Of a stretch of 64,000 nucleotides of DNA, positions 24,734-47,384 are shown piece by piece. The DNA comes from Lytechinus pictus (lineage: Eukaryota; Echinodermata; Echinoidea; Temnopleuroida; Toxopneustidae). The position numbers were made by a program, and so were the translations under genes. Location: positions 36,946,001 through 37,010,000 of the forward strand of contig NC_087246.1 of assembly GCF_037042905.1 (NCBI RefSeq), written 5' to 3'. Every line of letters starts with the position of its first letter. The first letter of the stretch is position 1. The notes beneath the pieces are model-generated. The model had not been told where the DNA came from. It did no database searches and worked only from the letters and a program-made list of their open reading frames with translations.

Positions 24734-25305
24734 TTCAGGGGAATCCAGCCTTGGTAATAAAATGTTGCGTTGGAAAGGAGAAAAATAAATAAAACAGAAT
24801 GGTGAAAGTTTGAAAGCAATCGGACAAGTAATAAGAAAGTTATGGCTGCTTTAAAATTGAGATCCTCAAGACTATGTAGATTTGAAATTGGCAACTGGGT
24901 AAGTAAATTATGAAAAGAGGCTAGGACAACTTTCCAATAGGCCATGTACTTTAGGGATTTGTGGTTTTTGCCTAAGTACCTATTCCCCTGGGGCTGTAAT
25001 CTAAATATAGCCCAGGTAGTATATTGATTTATGTCCTTAATGAAAGAAAAATATCATTTGAAGTAAAACTTTTGAAACAATTACATTTTTAGCTATTTTA
25101 TGTATTAGAGTACATGAAAGAGTAGTCCTTGCCTTACATCATTATGACATCACATATGCGGCCAATTTGAAGTCTCCATGGGTATAGTGATTACCAATTT
25201 TTTTTAAATTGATAACTTTATTTTTGTTGGTCTGATCTATCAACTTGTCTGATTTTTCTTTTTCCTCTAAAAAACAGTTTTTATTTGGGTTGGATTCCCC
25301 TTTAA
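24734..25305. mobile_element. MITE just downstream of CENPL
   Basis: AGGGGAATCCAGCC at the left pairs with GGTTGGATTCCCCTTTAA at the right. The interior GAAAGTTTGAAAGCAATCGG and AATAAGAAAGTTATG is related to the elements at 7354 and 57772. It begins 165 bases after the CENPL stop, so it may be in the 3' untranslated region and could supply AATAAA signals (near 24756 and 24785). Confidence 0.7.
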
Positions 25306-26334
25306 AGTCATGTTTAGTGTTGACATGCAGCACAATCTTATTGATAAATATGCAGTAGCGCTCGTCCTAATGGCACAATTTGACAAATGCGGTGATGCCT
25401 TTTATACGGCACGCAACTGGACATTTAAGTGTGACTCTTAAGTTGTAACTTCACTCTTTCACCCCCCAGATTGTGTTCTGGAAGGTTGGTGTGACAATCG
25501 GTTTTGATATTCCAATTTCAAAGTGAGTCTTATAGCTGCAAGTTGTAGCCATTGTTAGAATGAGCTACCTTCCTTCCTGAGTCGAGCAAAATGGAGGATC
25601 TCTATTAGGTGGGAGGCACTCAACTACATCGCTGTTTTTGTCTTGTTTTGTTCTCTTTCTTTTTTGCAACCTAAATGCACCATGCACATCTCGGGTCTAA
25701 ACAACAAACTACCCTTTTCATACATTTTTCAGGACAATGTATGTACATAATAATATTAATAAAGCAACTACAAATCACTCATGCACACGATGCTAATTGT
25801 CATCAGTACCTTGACTGTAACCTGGCTGCCGTCCTGGTGCCCAAGGGCTTCAAGGAACAGTTATTAACAACTGGGTCGAGTGCAGCAGATAAATATGACA
25901 GTTGAGTGCCTCCCCCCACCCCCTGGAGAAAGTATGGATGAAATGTTTCTTGAGAAATATATGAATGCCCCTTGTAATATAAAATGTCATTACATGTAAA
26001 TTGTAAATTATAATGCTGTAAAAGTGTAAAATGTTGTAAATAATAGCAGTATAGCTATTTTATATCCTTTATGTATAGAAATTAATATTGTAAGTATATT
26101 TGGTAAATTTTTGTAAGAAAAAATTATATAATTTGGTACCTTGCATGTAGTGTCACATGTAGTTCCATTCTCTGTATCAAGTTGATTTCAGTACTCACTT
26201 GTGTAATGGCAGTGTAGTAGAAAATCAGTACATCAATATCATTGCTGTCATATACCTCATTAACAAACTTGTTTTTATAATACTAGGCATTTGTATTGCA
26301 CCATATATATCCCCAGTTTGTGTCAAAAGTTACA
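25306..26334. other. Downstream of CENPL, no gene seen
   Basis: AT-rich, with many short TGTAAA/TGTAAAT words around 25980-26110. It could include CENPL 3' untranslated sequence. No open frame has supporting features. Confidence 0.45.
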
Positions 26335-26336
26335 TA

Positions 26337-26953
26337 CAGTTGAGGCCAGAAGTTTACATACACCCAGGAAATTCAAAGAAAATTTGACACTTGCCAAACA
26401 TCATAAAATTCACTGTATCTTGTGCTATCATGATGAATTTGATATCAAACAAATGAGTATGTCATGCCCCTTCATCACATTGCTTGTCATCAGGAGCTGA
26501 AAATTACTGAGTCATTTTTTCCCCAAAACTCTTCATATTTTAGACAAATTTAAAAAAAAATTGACATATTTGTGCTTGTTAATTCTCAAAACAAACATTT
26601 CTGATTACACTTTTTTGTTTAGTGGTGACATATCATGATAGAAAATGTAATATAAATCATAGATTTGACATTTTTCTATTTCTATGAAACAATGTTTGAA
26701 AATATAATAACAAATATTAGAATACATTTGGAACGGATATTACCTCTTTTCTTCAAAGAAAATTGCACCTGAAATATACTTTAATCCCAACGGCATCCCA
26801 ATCTTGGGAAAGACCTTAATACGCTCTCGTTTGATACCAAATTCGTCATGGTAGTATTTATATATCTGAAGATATAGTAGATTTTACGATGTTTGGCAAG
26901 TGGACAAATTTCACTGAATTCCATGGATGTATGTAAACTTTTGGCCTGAACTG
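26337..26953. mobile_element. Tc1/mariner-type MITE, copy 1
   Basis: It starts CAGTTGAGGCCAGAAGTTTA and ends with the inverse (ATGTAAACTTTTGGCCTGAACTG). It is flanked by TA on both sides (26335-26336 and 26954-26955). The ends resemble those of Tc1-type elements such as the salmonid-derived Sleeping Beauty (CAGTTGAAGTCGGAAGTTTA). The 617-base interior has no transposase. A second copy is at 42610-43274. Confidence 0.88.
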
Positions 26954-27808
26954 TACTCCCAGGCATTGATGCACACAGTGTTTGATTTCAGCAATTATCT
27001 TACGAATTTTAACTGCTACCACACATTAAATTTTGTTTCAAACTAAAGATTTTATCTTGCTCATTTACCTTACCTTTTTTTTTTTAATTAGAAAGTATTA
27101 TGATTAATATGGTAGTAATTTTGTGAATTTTTCCCAACTGACTATTTGATTGAAATTGCCTAGGAATAGGTGCCCAGTTACAATTACATAACCCCACCCC
27201 TCAATTTTCGAATCTTGTACATCAGCCTATGTGAGAGAGTCATCCTGCACCCCCAAGTTGGACCACAAAATCTCATGAAATCATCACTGCCTTTGTATAC
27301 ATGAAGGTATGAAACTTGGTGAGACACAATATGAGGGCATTTTCCTCTGATATTATATCTAAGTATGAAAATAAATTGAAGAAGGCTGACAGTAATTCAT
27401 TTTTTCTTTTTCGAAAACAGCAAAATCACTTTAAATCCTTATGTGCACTGTGGTATAAAATGTATATCTAATGAATATAATCAATTGTCAATCCATTTTT
27501 TTTATCCTTCGGGGAGTAATTTTGAATAAATATAATTTAATGTAAAAAAAATACATGATAAGTGGGGATTGTGACATGATCATTAATTTACTCAGTAAAC
27601 ATTAATGAAGGCATGCAAAGAACTGTTTCGCCAATATAATGCAAATCTTGAGTGTCATAACTTTGTTATTCCTTGCAGTGCACGATTTTGATTAAATTAT
27701 TAGTGTATTGTCTGATTTTCTTAATCTCTCCAAATCATATTGCTATCAGCCTGGATTACCCCTTATTATAATGAGTACATTAAGTGCATTTAAAATGATA
27801 ACATTTAA

Positions 27809-28510
27809 CCCTATCTAGGCCGGGGGGGGGGGGGGCCTCGGAGGCCCCCCTCAACGATTTGCGCAATATTTTCGCCGTGCGAAAGTTTGTAACCGCGCCG
27901 CTCGCCGACTTTTTACTTTCAAGTCTTGCGCATCTTTACTCAAAAACGTGATTTTGTGTACAAAGTCGATGCAAATTGTGTTTTCAAACCAAAAATCATA
28001 TGATTGTATGATGTGTATGATTATTTTTAGTTTTGCTGGTCTAAATGTATTTACTTTATGCTTTTTATGATCTCAGAAGAGTCCCCAACAAATTTCATTG
28101 AAAAAACAATGAAAAACAAAAGGTCAAAACACAAAGAAATACATAAGAAATTGAAAAAAAACCCAGTAAAATGCATAAGAAAATGATCTGATATCGCAAT
28201 TTTGTTCATGTATACTTGCTAAGAACACAACAAAGAGTTTCTATAACAAAAATTGGAACATTTGGAGCTTTATTGAGGGAGTTAGAGGAATAAATATGAT
28301 TTTGCATACTAATTACGCATAAATTAGCATAATCACTCAATAGCAATTAAATTACTATACAATTTTGTAGGTTATGTCCCAGACGACCCGCGTACCAATT
28401 TTCAGCGCGGTCGACGGCCGAGATCTCAAGGGGGGCCTGCCCCCCCCACCCCCCCCCCCCCCCCCCCCCCCGGCAATATGAATTCCCAAAGTATCCTGGC
28501 CTAGATAGGG
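27809..28510. mobile_element. piggyBac-type non-autonomous element
   Basis: It is flanked by TTAA on both sides (27805-27808 and 28511-28514). The ends are CCCTATCTAGGCC and GGCCTAGATAGGG. TTAA targets with CCC-starting ends are the piggyBac hallmark. Inside the ends are long G and C runs; the 0.7 kb interior has no transposase frame. Confidence 0.85.
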
Positions 28511-28514
28511 TTAA

Positions 28515-30400
28515 AGCTAATCTTAACTATTTGCAGTAAGCAATCTTTTCTAGAGAAAGTCTTTGAAAATCAAGGTGAAAATGTTAAAACCAAATAAGAG
28601 CCAAACATGATAAATGAAAAAAAATGGCTGAAAACAGAGGAGTGCTGATAAAACTTTTAATTTTACCAACATGAATCCTCAAAGTGACTGCTTGTTATGT
28701 TGTACCCTAGAGAGAGATTACCTTTGTAATAAAATGATATCTTAATATTTAACTTGTTTACTATGATTTTCCACAAGTATTATGTCACTAATTTTATTTT
28801 TTATTCACTACGTACATACACTCGGTCATAATTTTGGATTCTGTAACTTTTTGGGTTCATCTTGCTCATTTTTTTTTTGCCAGATCTAATTTGCTTTTTT
28901 GCTGTTGATATGTTAATATGTATGGTTCTTATAGGAAAACGATTCTATATCTCTGGGGTTTCTGCCAAATAATGCTTAAAAAACCAATGTAAATAAACTG
29001 AAATAAATGTAGTTTGGTGTGTTTTTTGTATCATTAGAAAATTATGGATTCACCCTTTTCCTCTCTCTTCCAACACCAATTAGAACATGTATCTGCTATG
29101 AATGGCCAAACAAAGACTATTTCAAATAGCTATGTCAATTTCCCCCTCTCAAACTAGGAACTGAAAGGTTGAAGGGGGTCTGCTTTGTTTCAGAATGTGA
29201 CATTTCGAACAAACATTCATTTGAATTAGTTTTGTCTATTTGGTCTTGCTTCAGAAAGTATACTACTTTTTTTCAGGAGTTCATATGGTTCCTTTGCCGT
29301 TATAGATGCATTCAGATATAGGTTTTTCAGATATCATGTTTCTAATATCAAATGAAGGGAGAAAGTGACATATCGATTGATATAGTTTGATCAACTCTTG
29401 CAAGGCTATGAAGATATTTATCTGAAAAAAAAACAATAAAAACAGAAGAAAAAAAAAGTTAATTGGGATATACTAGTACTCTATACAATAAAAATGTTAC
29501 CCTAATGGTAATTAAGGTTAGATTATAGAAAAACAGACTACTTCATTTAAAAAATTGCATGATATTGTTCATATATATATCCTTTATTTTTCATTTTATT
29601 TACACAAAATGAGAATACACACATCAAGTACCTGAAATACAGCTATGTTTCTTCAATTTCAGCCAAATTATGCACTGGAAATATCCCAATTTACTTGCCA
29701 ATAGACCTGCATGCCATGCATCATAATCAATGCAATGTATTGAATCAACATCAGAAAATTAATTAGTTCAGATTGCTAAGCTAATTAAAGTAAACTTTAA
29801 AGTAAACTTTGTTTCAAAAGAAACTCATCAAATCCTCTGACAAATGAGCAATACCATATTTCTTCTTTTAGTGATCACATGGAAGTAGATTGGTTCAAGC
29901 AAAAAGGCTCAATTAGAAAGAGAGTAAAGGCAGTCACATCAAAATGTACTTTCTTAATTCAAGGTCAGATTTTTTTTTTTTGGTGACTTTGGATTCCAAC
30001 ACCTTTTGAAGTGACCATCTCTAAGTTAGAGTTGAACCAACATCCTGACAAGTATTGTGTGAATGTTACCACAGAAAACAGTAATTTATCTTTTTACATG
30101 TACATCTATCTACGTGTATTTCATACAGACTTTGATCATTTCCATTCAGAGGCACAAAGAGGTTTTCAATTTCAAGAAAAGAAAATTCCTGTACATACAA
30201 AATCCATTGGAAAACCACGGAACCACAATCACCCTCAACATGTGTATACATGTAGTAAAAACTTTCACTTTGTCACTTGCATATCACAGAACAAATAATA
30301 CATGTCACATACATGATGCATACATTAGACAATTTGTAAATGAGTTTGTAATCCCTGACTTTTGTGCTTTTAGAGAGACAATAGATGAAAACTGAACGAG
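28515..30400. other. Intergenic, no gene recognised
   Basis: AT-rich, between CENPL and TMEM208. Short open frames near 30010-30395 lack start context, homology or splice partners. Confidence 0.5.
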
Positions 30401-30403
30401 GGA

Positions 30404-30841
30404 GGGGGAATACCCGGGGGGGGGGGGGCAGTCAAATGTATTGCTGTGCACATGCGTGACCAAATTATTTCCAAACGCCCCCTAAACAAGTTTTTCTCTG
30501 TGTGCAAAATAACCCCCTAAACAAGTTTTTTGCGGGCTTTATTTACACATTTCGGCCCCTAAACAAGTCGCCAGAATGTGACCCCGGGAAAAAAGCTTAA
30601 CCCTAAACACATTTCGCTTGTCTTAAAGAAAAAAAACTTTGGAATATAAACATACCCTAAATACATTTGACCCCACGATTGACCAGTCTTTCAACACCAC
30701 CCTTTTCTTTAAAAATCTGTGTTTTTGGTACCCTTAACGAGTGCATGCGCGGCCTGCGGCCAAAACTGAAAAAACACCCCTTTAAACGCGTTATTTTGGT
30801 CACGCATGTGTAAAACAATATATTTGACTGGGGGAATCCCC
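30404..30841. mobile_element. MITE with GGGGGAATACCCGGGGG-type ends
   Basis: The left end GGGGGAATACCC with CAGTCAAATGTATTG and CACATGCGTGACCAAA pairs with the right end TTTGGTCACGCATGTG, ATATTTGACTG and GGGGGAATCCCC. Internal words CCCTAAACAAGT and CCCTAAACACATTT repeat four or more times. Confidence 0.75.
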
Positions 30842-33085
30842 TGAACACATGCATCTTCAATTCTGCATACCCAAAATAAAAAGCTACATGTACGCCTTTA
30901 TGTACATACACTGTAATGCAATAATACTGTAGTAGAGAACTATACATATAGTTGGTACAGAAAAAAGGATTGAAATGAAAATCCTATATTCTAAACGATG
31001 GTTCCATGACATTTTCTCAATTGCTCTACTCTAAATTCCACACACTAAAGGCACTATACCCTACCCTAAACCTAACATAAAACCTTATTGCAACTCTAAC
31101 TCTTCATCTTAGACAAAATTAAGCCTGGAGCAATAGTTGCAGGAGCAAATGTTGTGTCACCGTAAAAGATACAAAGGAATGTATTAAAGCAGGCTGGTTG
31201 TTAACAAGACAGTACATATAGGTCACTGTGACGACAGTAACAAAATAATCAGAAAGAAAAAAACAAGGATACAGGGCTGAATTCATTAGGTACCTTTCAT
31301 TAGGTACTCTTTCATTGGGTACTCTTTCAAAAATGTCGGTATGCAGTAGAAGGACAAGGCCTTGTCTCGAACACTGCAGTTTGGGCATCCCACAATGCGG
31401 CAAAAAAATTCACCATTCTAGAAGGATTTTTTTAATTAATAAGTCTGAACTCAATTTCATAACACATGGTCACTTGTGATTGAATAGCAACGTCACTTGT
31501 CCTCTGACTGAGGGTCTCTTCTGACGTGATGTCTCATGCATAAGGTTTATTATGAGAATTAATTCAATTTCATTATTTGCAGCATTCATAGATGAAAACA
31601 CAAAGGATTGTAAATTGGCAATTACATAGTAAACCTTACATAAACAAATAACAGTGCAAGGATAAGGCAAGACCCCACCATCAATTTTCTATTATTTTCT
31701 TTATCCAGTGGATTTAACATTGTCAAAATTGTTAAGAGCCAGTCAGTTCATTACATATTTAGCAAATTCCTAGATCATATATCACCACTTCAATTTAGTA
31801 TCTTTGAAAACAATAAAAACTGCATAATATTGTAACTTTATTTTATTTTGTCATTAGGTTTTAATATATTTTCACTGCTTTGCTTGTGTAATATCATTTT
31901 TTTTACCAAAATATGCTTGATCTCGTGAAGTTGCAACTTTTAACAAGGGAAAATCTATCCCTCTTCGTCCAGTTAGTTATGATGAAAATGGTAGAAAAAT
32001 GAGAAGAACTTTATAATAATGATGGTTTGACGAAAATCCATCACAAAATAAGCGTTATCAATCTTTGAATTCTAATTCTGTAACATGACATGCAAGCAGG
32101 TAACCATATTAATTCCATACATTGTAATAGTGTAATTTGTTTATAATGAATGACTATATCATTTAATAGATGTACATATAAGTGGAGTGTTTACATGTAG
32201 GTAAAATGATTTTCAAATTTCTTTGAAAATTGACGTAATCATTGGGATATATATTACATGTTATATTGTGGAGCTGCTTGCATGTGATGTCACAAAATCA
32301 CAATATTTTAAAATTATCAACTCTGTTAATATTTGTTCATGGATTTTCACCAAACATTCATCAATATATATCCCTCATCTATAAACAAAACCACCATGGG
32401 TAAATTTTCTCTATCACATATTTATCCAATAAGTAGAAAATGTAGATATCTACACAGAAAAAATTGAAATATTTCATTCAAAGTCCCTATCAATAGAGTC
32501 TGTTTTCCCATGTCATGCTACATCAAATCTATCATTAAACAATCTACATTTACCTCCTATAAATTAATCAAATAGCTACAAACAATGCAAAACTGAATAC
32601 CATGTACTCATTCGATGACGGTTGCAAAAGAGTTTCATCATGGAAAAGGCAACAGACTCAGTATAAAAGACAGGTTTGTATTTTTCAGAAATACAGAACA
32701 GGGCTTTAGATTATTAGCTACATATTGCACTCCATCTTCTATCTTAGCAGAGCTACATGTATGAACAGGACACTATGTAATGGGATGTTTTTTATAAAAT
32801 CAAAATTGATTTAACGATTGATTTTGGATTATGAAACACCTGCAGGGATACGCAAAATCAATCATCTGTTTTGCTTGTTCTTTGTATTTTGTTTCATTAT
32901 ATTCCCTAATATCACATAACGTGTTTCGATCCCTTTTGGGGTGTTTTAGCAAGCTTTAAATCGATTTAAGATTTAAATCCATTTGAAATCAATTCAATTT
33001 TAGTTTATGACCCCCCCCCCCCCCCCCCGATTTTGTATCTTAATCAATACACTTGATTGTCATTCTTGCAAAGAGTTAGTTTCCA
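30842..33085. other. Intergenic, no gene recognised
   Basis: AT-rich sequence. A short tandem (CATTAGGTACYYTTT, three times near 31288-31325) is the only repeat noticed. Confidence 0.5.
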
Positions 33086-33215
33086 TAGCGTCAATTTCCT
33101 TCAGCAAGAAATTTTATCAACATTGAGTTGCACTCAACCCAGGTGAGGTAAATGGGGGGGGGGGGGCTGGCAGGAATTCATTCCTTGAAACAAAGGGTGC
33201 GGATTAGCTGCTTAA
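33086..33215 (+). mobile_element. SINE 3' domain fragment
   Basis: It shares TTCCTTCAGCAAGAAA, GCACTCAACCCAGGTGAGGT, AAATGGG and CTGGCAGGAATTCATTCCTT with the SINEs at 52857-53116 and 62418-62620. The tRNA-like head is missing, so it is 5'-truncated. Confidence 0.7.
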
Positions 33216-33282
33216 TTTATTAATTATGCTGCATAACTTTAGAGCACTTACAGACTTCTGATAAGGTAAGTGCTATGTACTA

Positions 33283-33806
33283 TACTGTGTGAGCAAAAAA
33301 AAACTTGACATCTCACAAATCCCCGATTTAATTTTAAGGGGAAAAAATTGTCATGAATGCATAATTATTACATATGGCTGGAAAGAGTATCTTCTCCCAA
33401 ATAATTTGATACCATATGTATGTTGTATGTCTTCATGCTTAGATAATCAGTAGGCATTCTTTGCAGTGAGGTAAATTTTGACTTGCGCCAAATTAAGGCA
33501 TGACTGCCATGAATGAACCCCAGGTGACAATGATGTCATAATCCTACAAAGGTTTCATTAAAATCCATTTCAAAACACCTTTACAGTAATTTACATTATA
33601 ATCGTTTAATAAACACATTTAGTGTCAATTCTCAAATTCATTTTGTTGGAAAGGGATTAACAAATATGTTCTCTAACTCATGTGGTATTGAATTATTTGG
33701 GAGAAGATACTCTTTCCAGACATGTATAATAATCATGTGTCCATGACATATTTTTCCTTAAATTGGAATTTGTGAGGTGTCAAGTTTTTTTTTTACTCGC
33801 ATGGTA
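33283..33806. mobile_element. TA-flanked inverted-repeat element
   Basis: TACTGTGTGAGCAAAAAAAA at the left pairs with TTTTTTACTCGCATGGTA at the right. The arms match for about 130 bases (AACTTGACATCTCACAAAT and GAAAGAGTATCTTCTCCCAA pair with their inverses). TA lies on both sides. A mariner-like origin is inferred. Confidence 0.75.
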
Positions 33807-33809
33807 TAA

Positions 33810-34689
33810 GCTAATATAATCATTATTATTATAATTCTCCAAGTGTTCTACACCCTGTAACAAATAGCTCAGATCTTAATCTGAGGGCTGATTTTCAATT
33901 CTTCATGCTTGTTAATATTGCTCTTTATGTGCACTCAAACGTATAAACATACATGTACAAGCATACAATCAATTAGTAAGTTTTGTGTCACAAGTCCCTG
34001 GTTTAAAGTTTATTTTGAGGGAGCCTTGGGATCTTTAAATCTTTTAATTTAGGTGATTTAGCTTGCACTGGCATAAATCCAAGCTGTGAACCTATTCTGC
34101 CCAACTCTGGCAAAAGGAAGCAAGTGACACATCAGTCAAATTTGAGCTATTGTTGTTTCTGAAACGCCCTATGTATGTTGCACATTCAGGCAAAATTTGG
34201 GGAAGAAATGATCGTTCTATGATAGATATTGAAGAAAATATGCTGTTAAATTGCATTGACGCCTACATGTATGTGAATGACGAACACACATTGCTCATTT
34301 ACAACGAATGATACTTTTGTAACTTGCTTCCTTTTGCCAAAGTACGGCAGTATTGTTCAAGGGGGGGGGGTGGTGATCCATTGTTTCATTCCCCCCCCCC
34401 CCCTCTTAAAGAGAATGACCTCATGGATTTATGTCAATGGTAGCTTGTGATGATTTAATGCAATATACTAAGATCACGTAAGAACTCTGTAGAGGATCAA
34501 GGTGCTGATCAAATAGAATATTATGTATTTTTCTATTTGCCTATTAGCTGTAGATGTTACATGAAAAGCAAAGAGATTTGCTTTCAAATTCACTTACTCT
34601 GCATTCTTCTCGTTTTACTTAACACATTCACTACCTTCACTACCATCTAGAACAAAAATAAAACTATAAAATTGAATTGGAATAACAAA
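33810..34689. other. Sequence 3' of TMEM208
   Basis: It probably includes the TMEM208 3' untranslated region. I see no good AATAAA on the minus strand within 600 bases of the stop. C and G runs are present near 34361-34403. Confidence 0.4.
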
Positions 34690-45535
<10,846 letters not shown>

Positions 45536-45850
45536 GGTGACTCTACAATCTAAATTTCGTCCAAATAAGATGTGAAAATCGAAACAGATGCCGGTGTTTG
45601 GGTCGTGGATATATCCAATTTCGTCGATTCTCCTTAATATAGTCTCTGTATCCAGGCGCTATTTAGATAAATTGTAGTCGGTTGTAGTGTTAGGCTAGTC
45701 TGCAGGCGCAGACCCTGATTGGAACTTTGATCAAAAAGTGTACCTCCACGCAAAGACTAGCATATACAAAACTTAAACGAGAGGGCCTTCAGTACACAAG
45801 GCATGAGTAGGCTGCACATTCAGACCCTTAACTCGAGTGAAGGGTTTGCC
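45536..45850. promoter_or_regulatory. Upstream region of TMEM208
   Basis: The region 5' of the TMEM208 ATG on the minus strand. It is of mixed composition with no TATA box seen. Listed by position only. Confidence 0.3.
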
Positions 45851-45854
45851 CAGC

Positions 45855-47226
45855 CAGTGGCGTAGCTAGAATTTTTTTCCCAGGGGGGCACTGGGGGGTC
45901 CTTGCTTTTTCAGGGGGGGCACCGACCATTTTTCCGGTGTGTGTGTGTATGTGTCACAAGGGTGGATCCGACTTTCGCCAATAGGGGAAGGGGCCCGAAA
46001 TTATCTTCACCTATATCAGTCACTTCTTAGTTTTATTCTTATAAAACAACATAAACATGATCGAAATAATCTCATAAGCCTGATAAAAAGTGCGAGCGCG
46101 AAGCGCGAGCAATTTTTTTTTTACTTTCATGCATTTTTTATTTAATTTTCTGGGCAATGTTATGTGTGACCCTGAACAAGATTCGTATGTAACTAGATGG
46201 CTACTGCGAACGCCAAGCGCGAACAGAAATTTTTATCAACTGTTCTAGCATTATCGAAAAGGGACCTGTTAAGGACTGCTTACAGTTACCCACGAAGACG
46301 GTATATATTTCGATAATGCGAGTGCGAAGCGCGAGCAAATTTTTTTTACATTCCGACCTAAAAAATGGTCATTCTAAGCACTTTTTGTATTAATAAATGG
46401 GATAGGTATGTAACTAAACAATTGATGCGAGCGCGAAGCGCGAGAGGAAGAAAATTGAGATTTTAGATCGACCTAAAAGCGGGACATTCTATTCATATTT
46501 TGTAAATCATAAATAGGATATAGTCAATTGGGTATCATTAATAATGCGATCGTGAAGCGTGAGCAGACAATTATTGATATTCTGATGTGAAACTGGATAA
46601 TTCAAGTACATGTACATTTTAAATAAAGAACATGCATGCTATCGCGCGTGTTGTAGATGTAGACCTAGAATCTGGGCATTCTGAATACATTTGTTTAATG
46701 GAACATTATGCCCTTATGGAATACACGTAGACAATATGAACTTCGCAAATCAAACAATGTGACCACGCAGCGTGAGCTTGAAATGCTGATATATGTAGAC
46801 CATAAAACGGACATTTTACAGAGCACTTAAATTTGTAAATGAAAAAAAATTATGAAAGTTCGATGTCGAGCTAAAATATGTTTTGCATATTGACTTCAAA
46901 ACTTGCTCCATATCAGCCTATTGAGCAAGATATGAATCTCATCGAACAGGCAATTCTGGCGCGAAGCGCCAGCAAAAAATTTATATAGTAACATAAAAAG
47001 ATTTGTTTTTTTAATTACATTATTTCATTCACTCGTCTTCCTCCTCTTATTTTCTTCTTTTTTTCTTCTGTCTTTCTTCTTCTTTTTCTTTTCCTTTTTT
47101 TTCTTTTCTTCTCCCTTTTTTCTTTCCTTTTTTTTTTGCTCTGCCAATTTTTTCTAGGGGGGGGCACCTGGGGGGGGGGGGGCACGTGTCCCCCCCAGGC
47201 CCCCCCCCCCCGTAGCTACGCCACTG
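45855..47226. mobile_element. 1.4 kb element with AGTGGCGTAGCTA ends and internal GCGAAGCGCG array
   Basis: CAGTGGCGTAGCTA at the left pairs with TAGCTACGCCACTG at the right. The G-runs just inside the ends are typical of a sea urchin repeat, from memory. The interior is a diverged tandem array of about 111-base units. Each has a near-palindrome like GCGAGCGCGAAGCGCGAGCA (near 46096, 46205, 46318, 46428, 46543, 46763, 46957). It is non-coding. Confidence 0.82.
47040..47150. repeat. Polypyrimidine tract
   Basis: CTTCTTTTTCTTTTCC-type sequence for about 110 bases, inside the preceding element. The Lys/Arg-rich open frame opposite is an artefact. Confidence 0.8.
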
Positions 47227-47384
47227 TGCCCAGCAGATTAGTGTTAGGCCCGGGGCGCCAGGCCAGGGCCCAATTTCCACCTGATCAATGTTATTAGATC
47301 ATCAACGGAGAGATCTGACTATGGAGAATCGATATGTCTATATGGCATAATTGCGCCATATTCATGGCAACTTTCAATCACTAA

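Noticed and set aside
30011..30395. Two overlapping frames of 95 and 110 codons on the plus strand
   Set aside because: No homology, poor codon pattern, both in AT-rich intergenic DNA with no splice partners.
47047..47280. Lys/Arg-rich frame on the minus strand
   Set aside because: Translation of a polypyrimidine tract and G-runs inside a repeat element.
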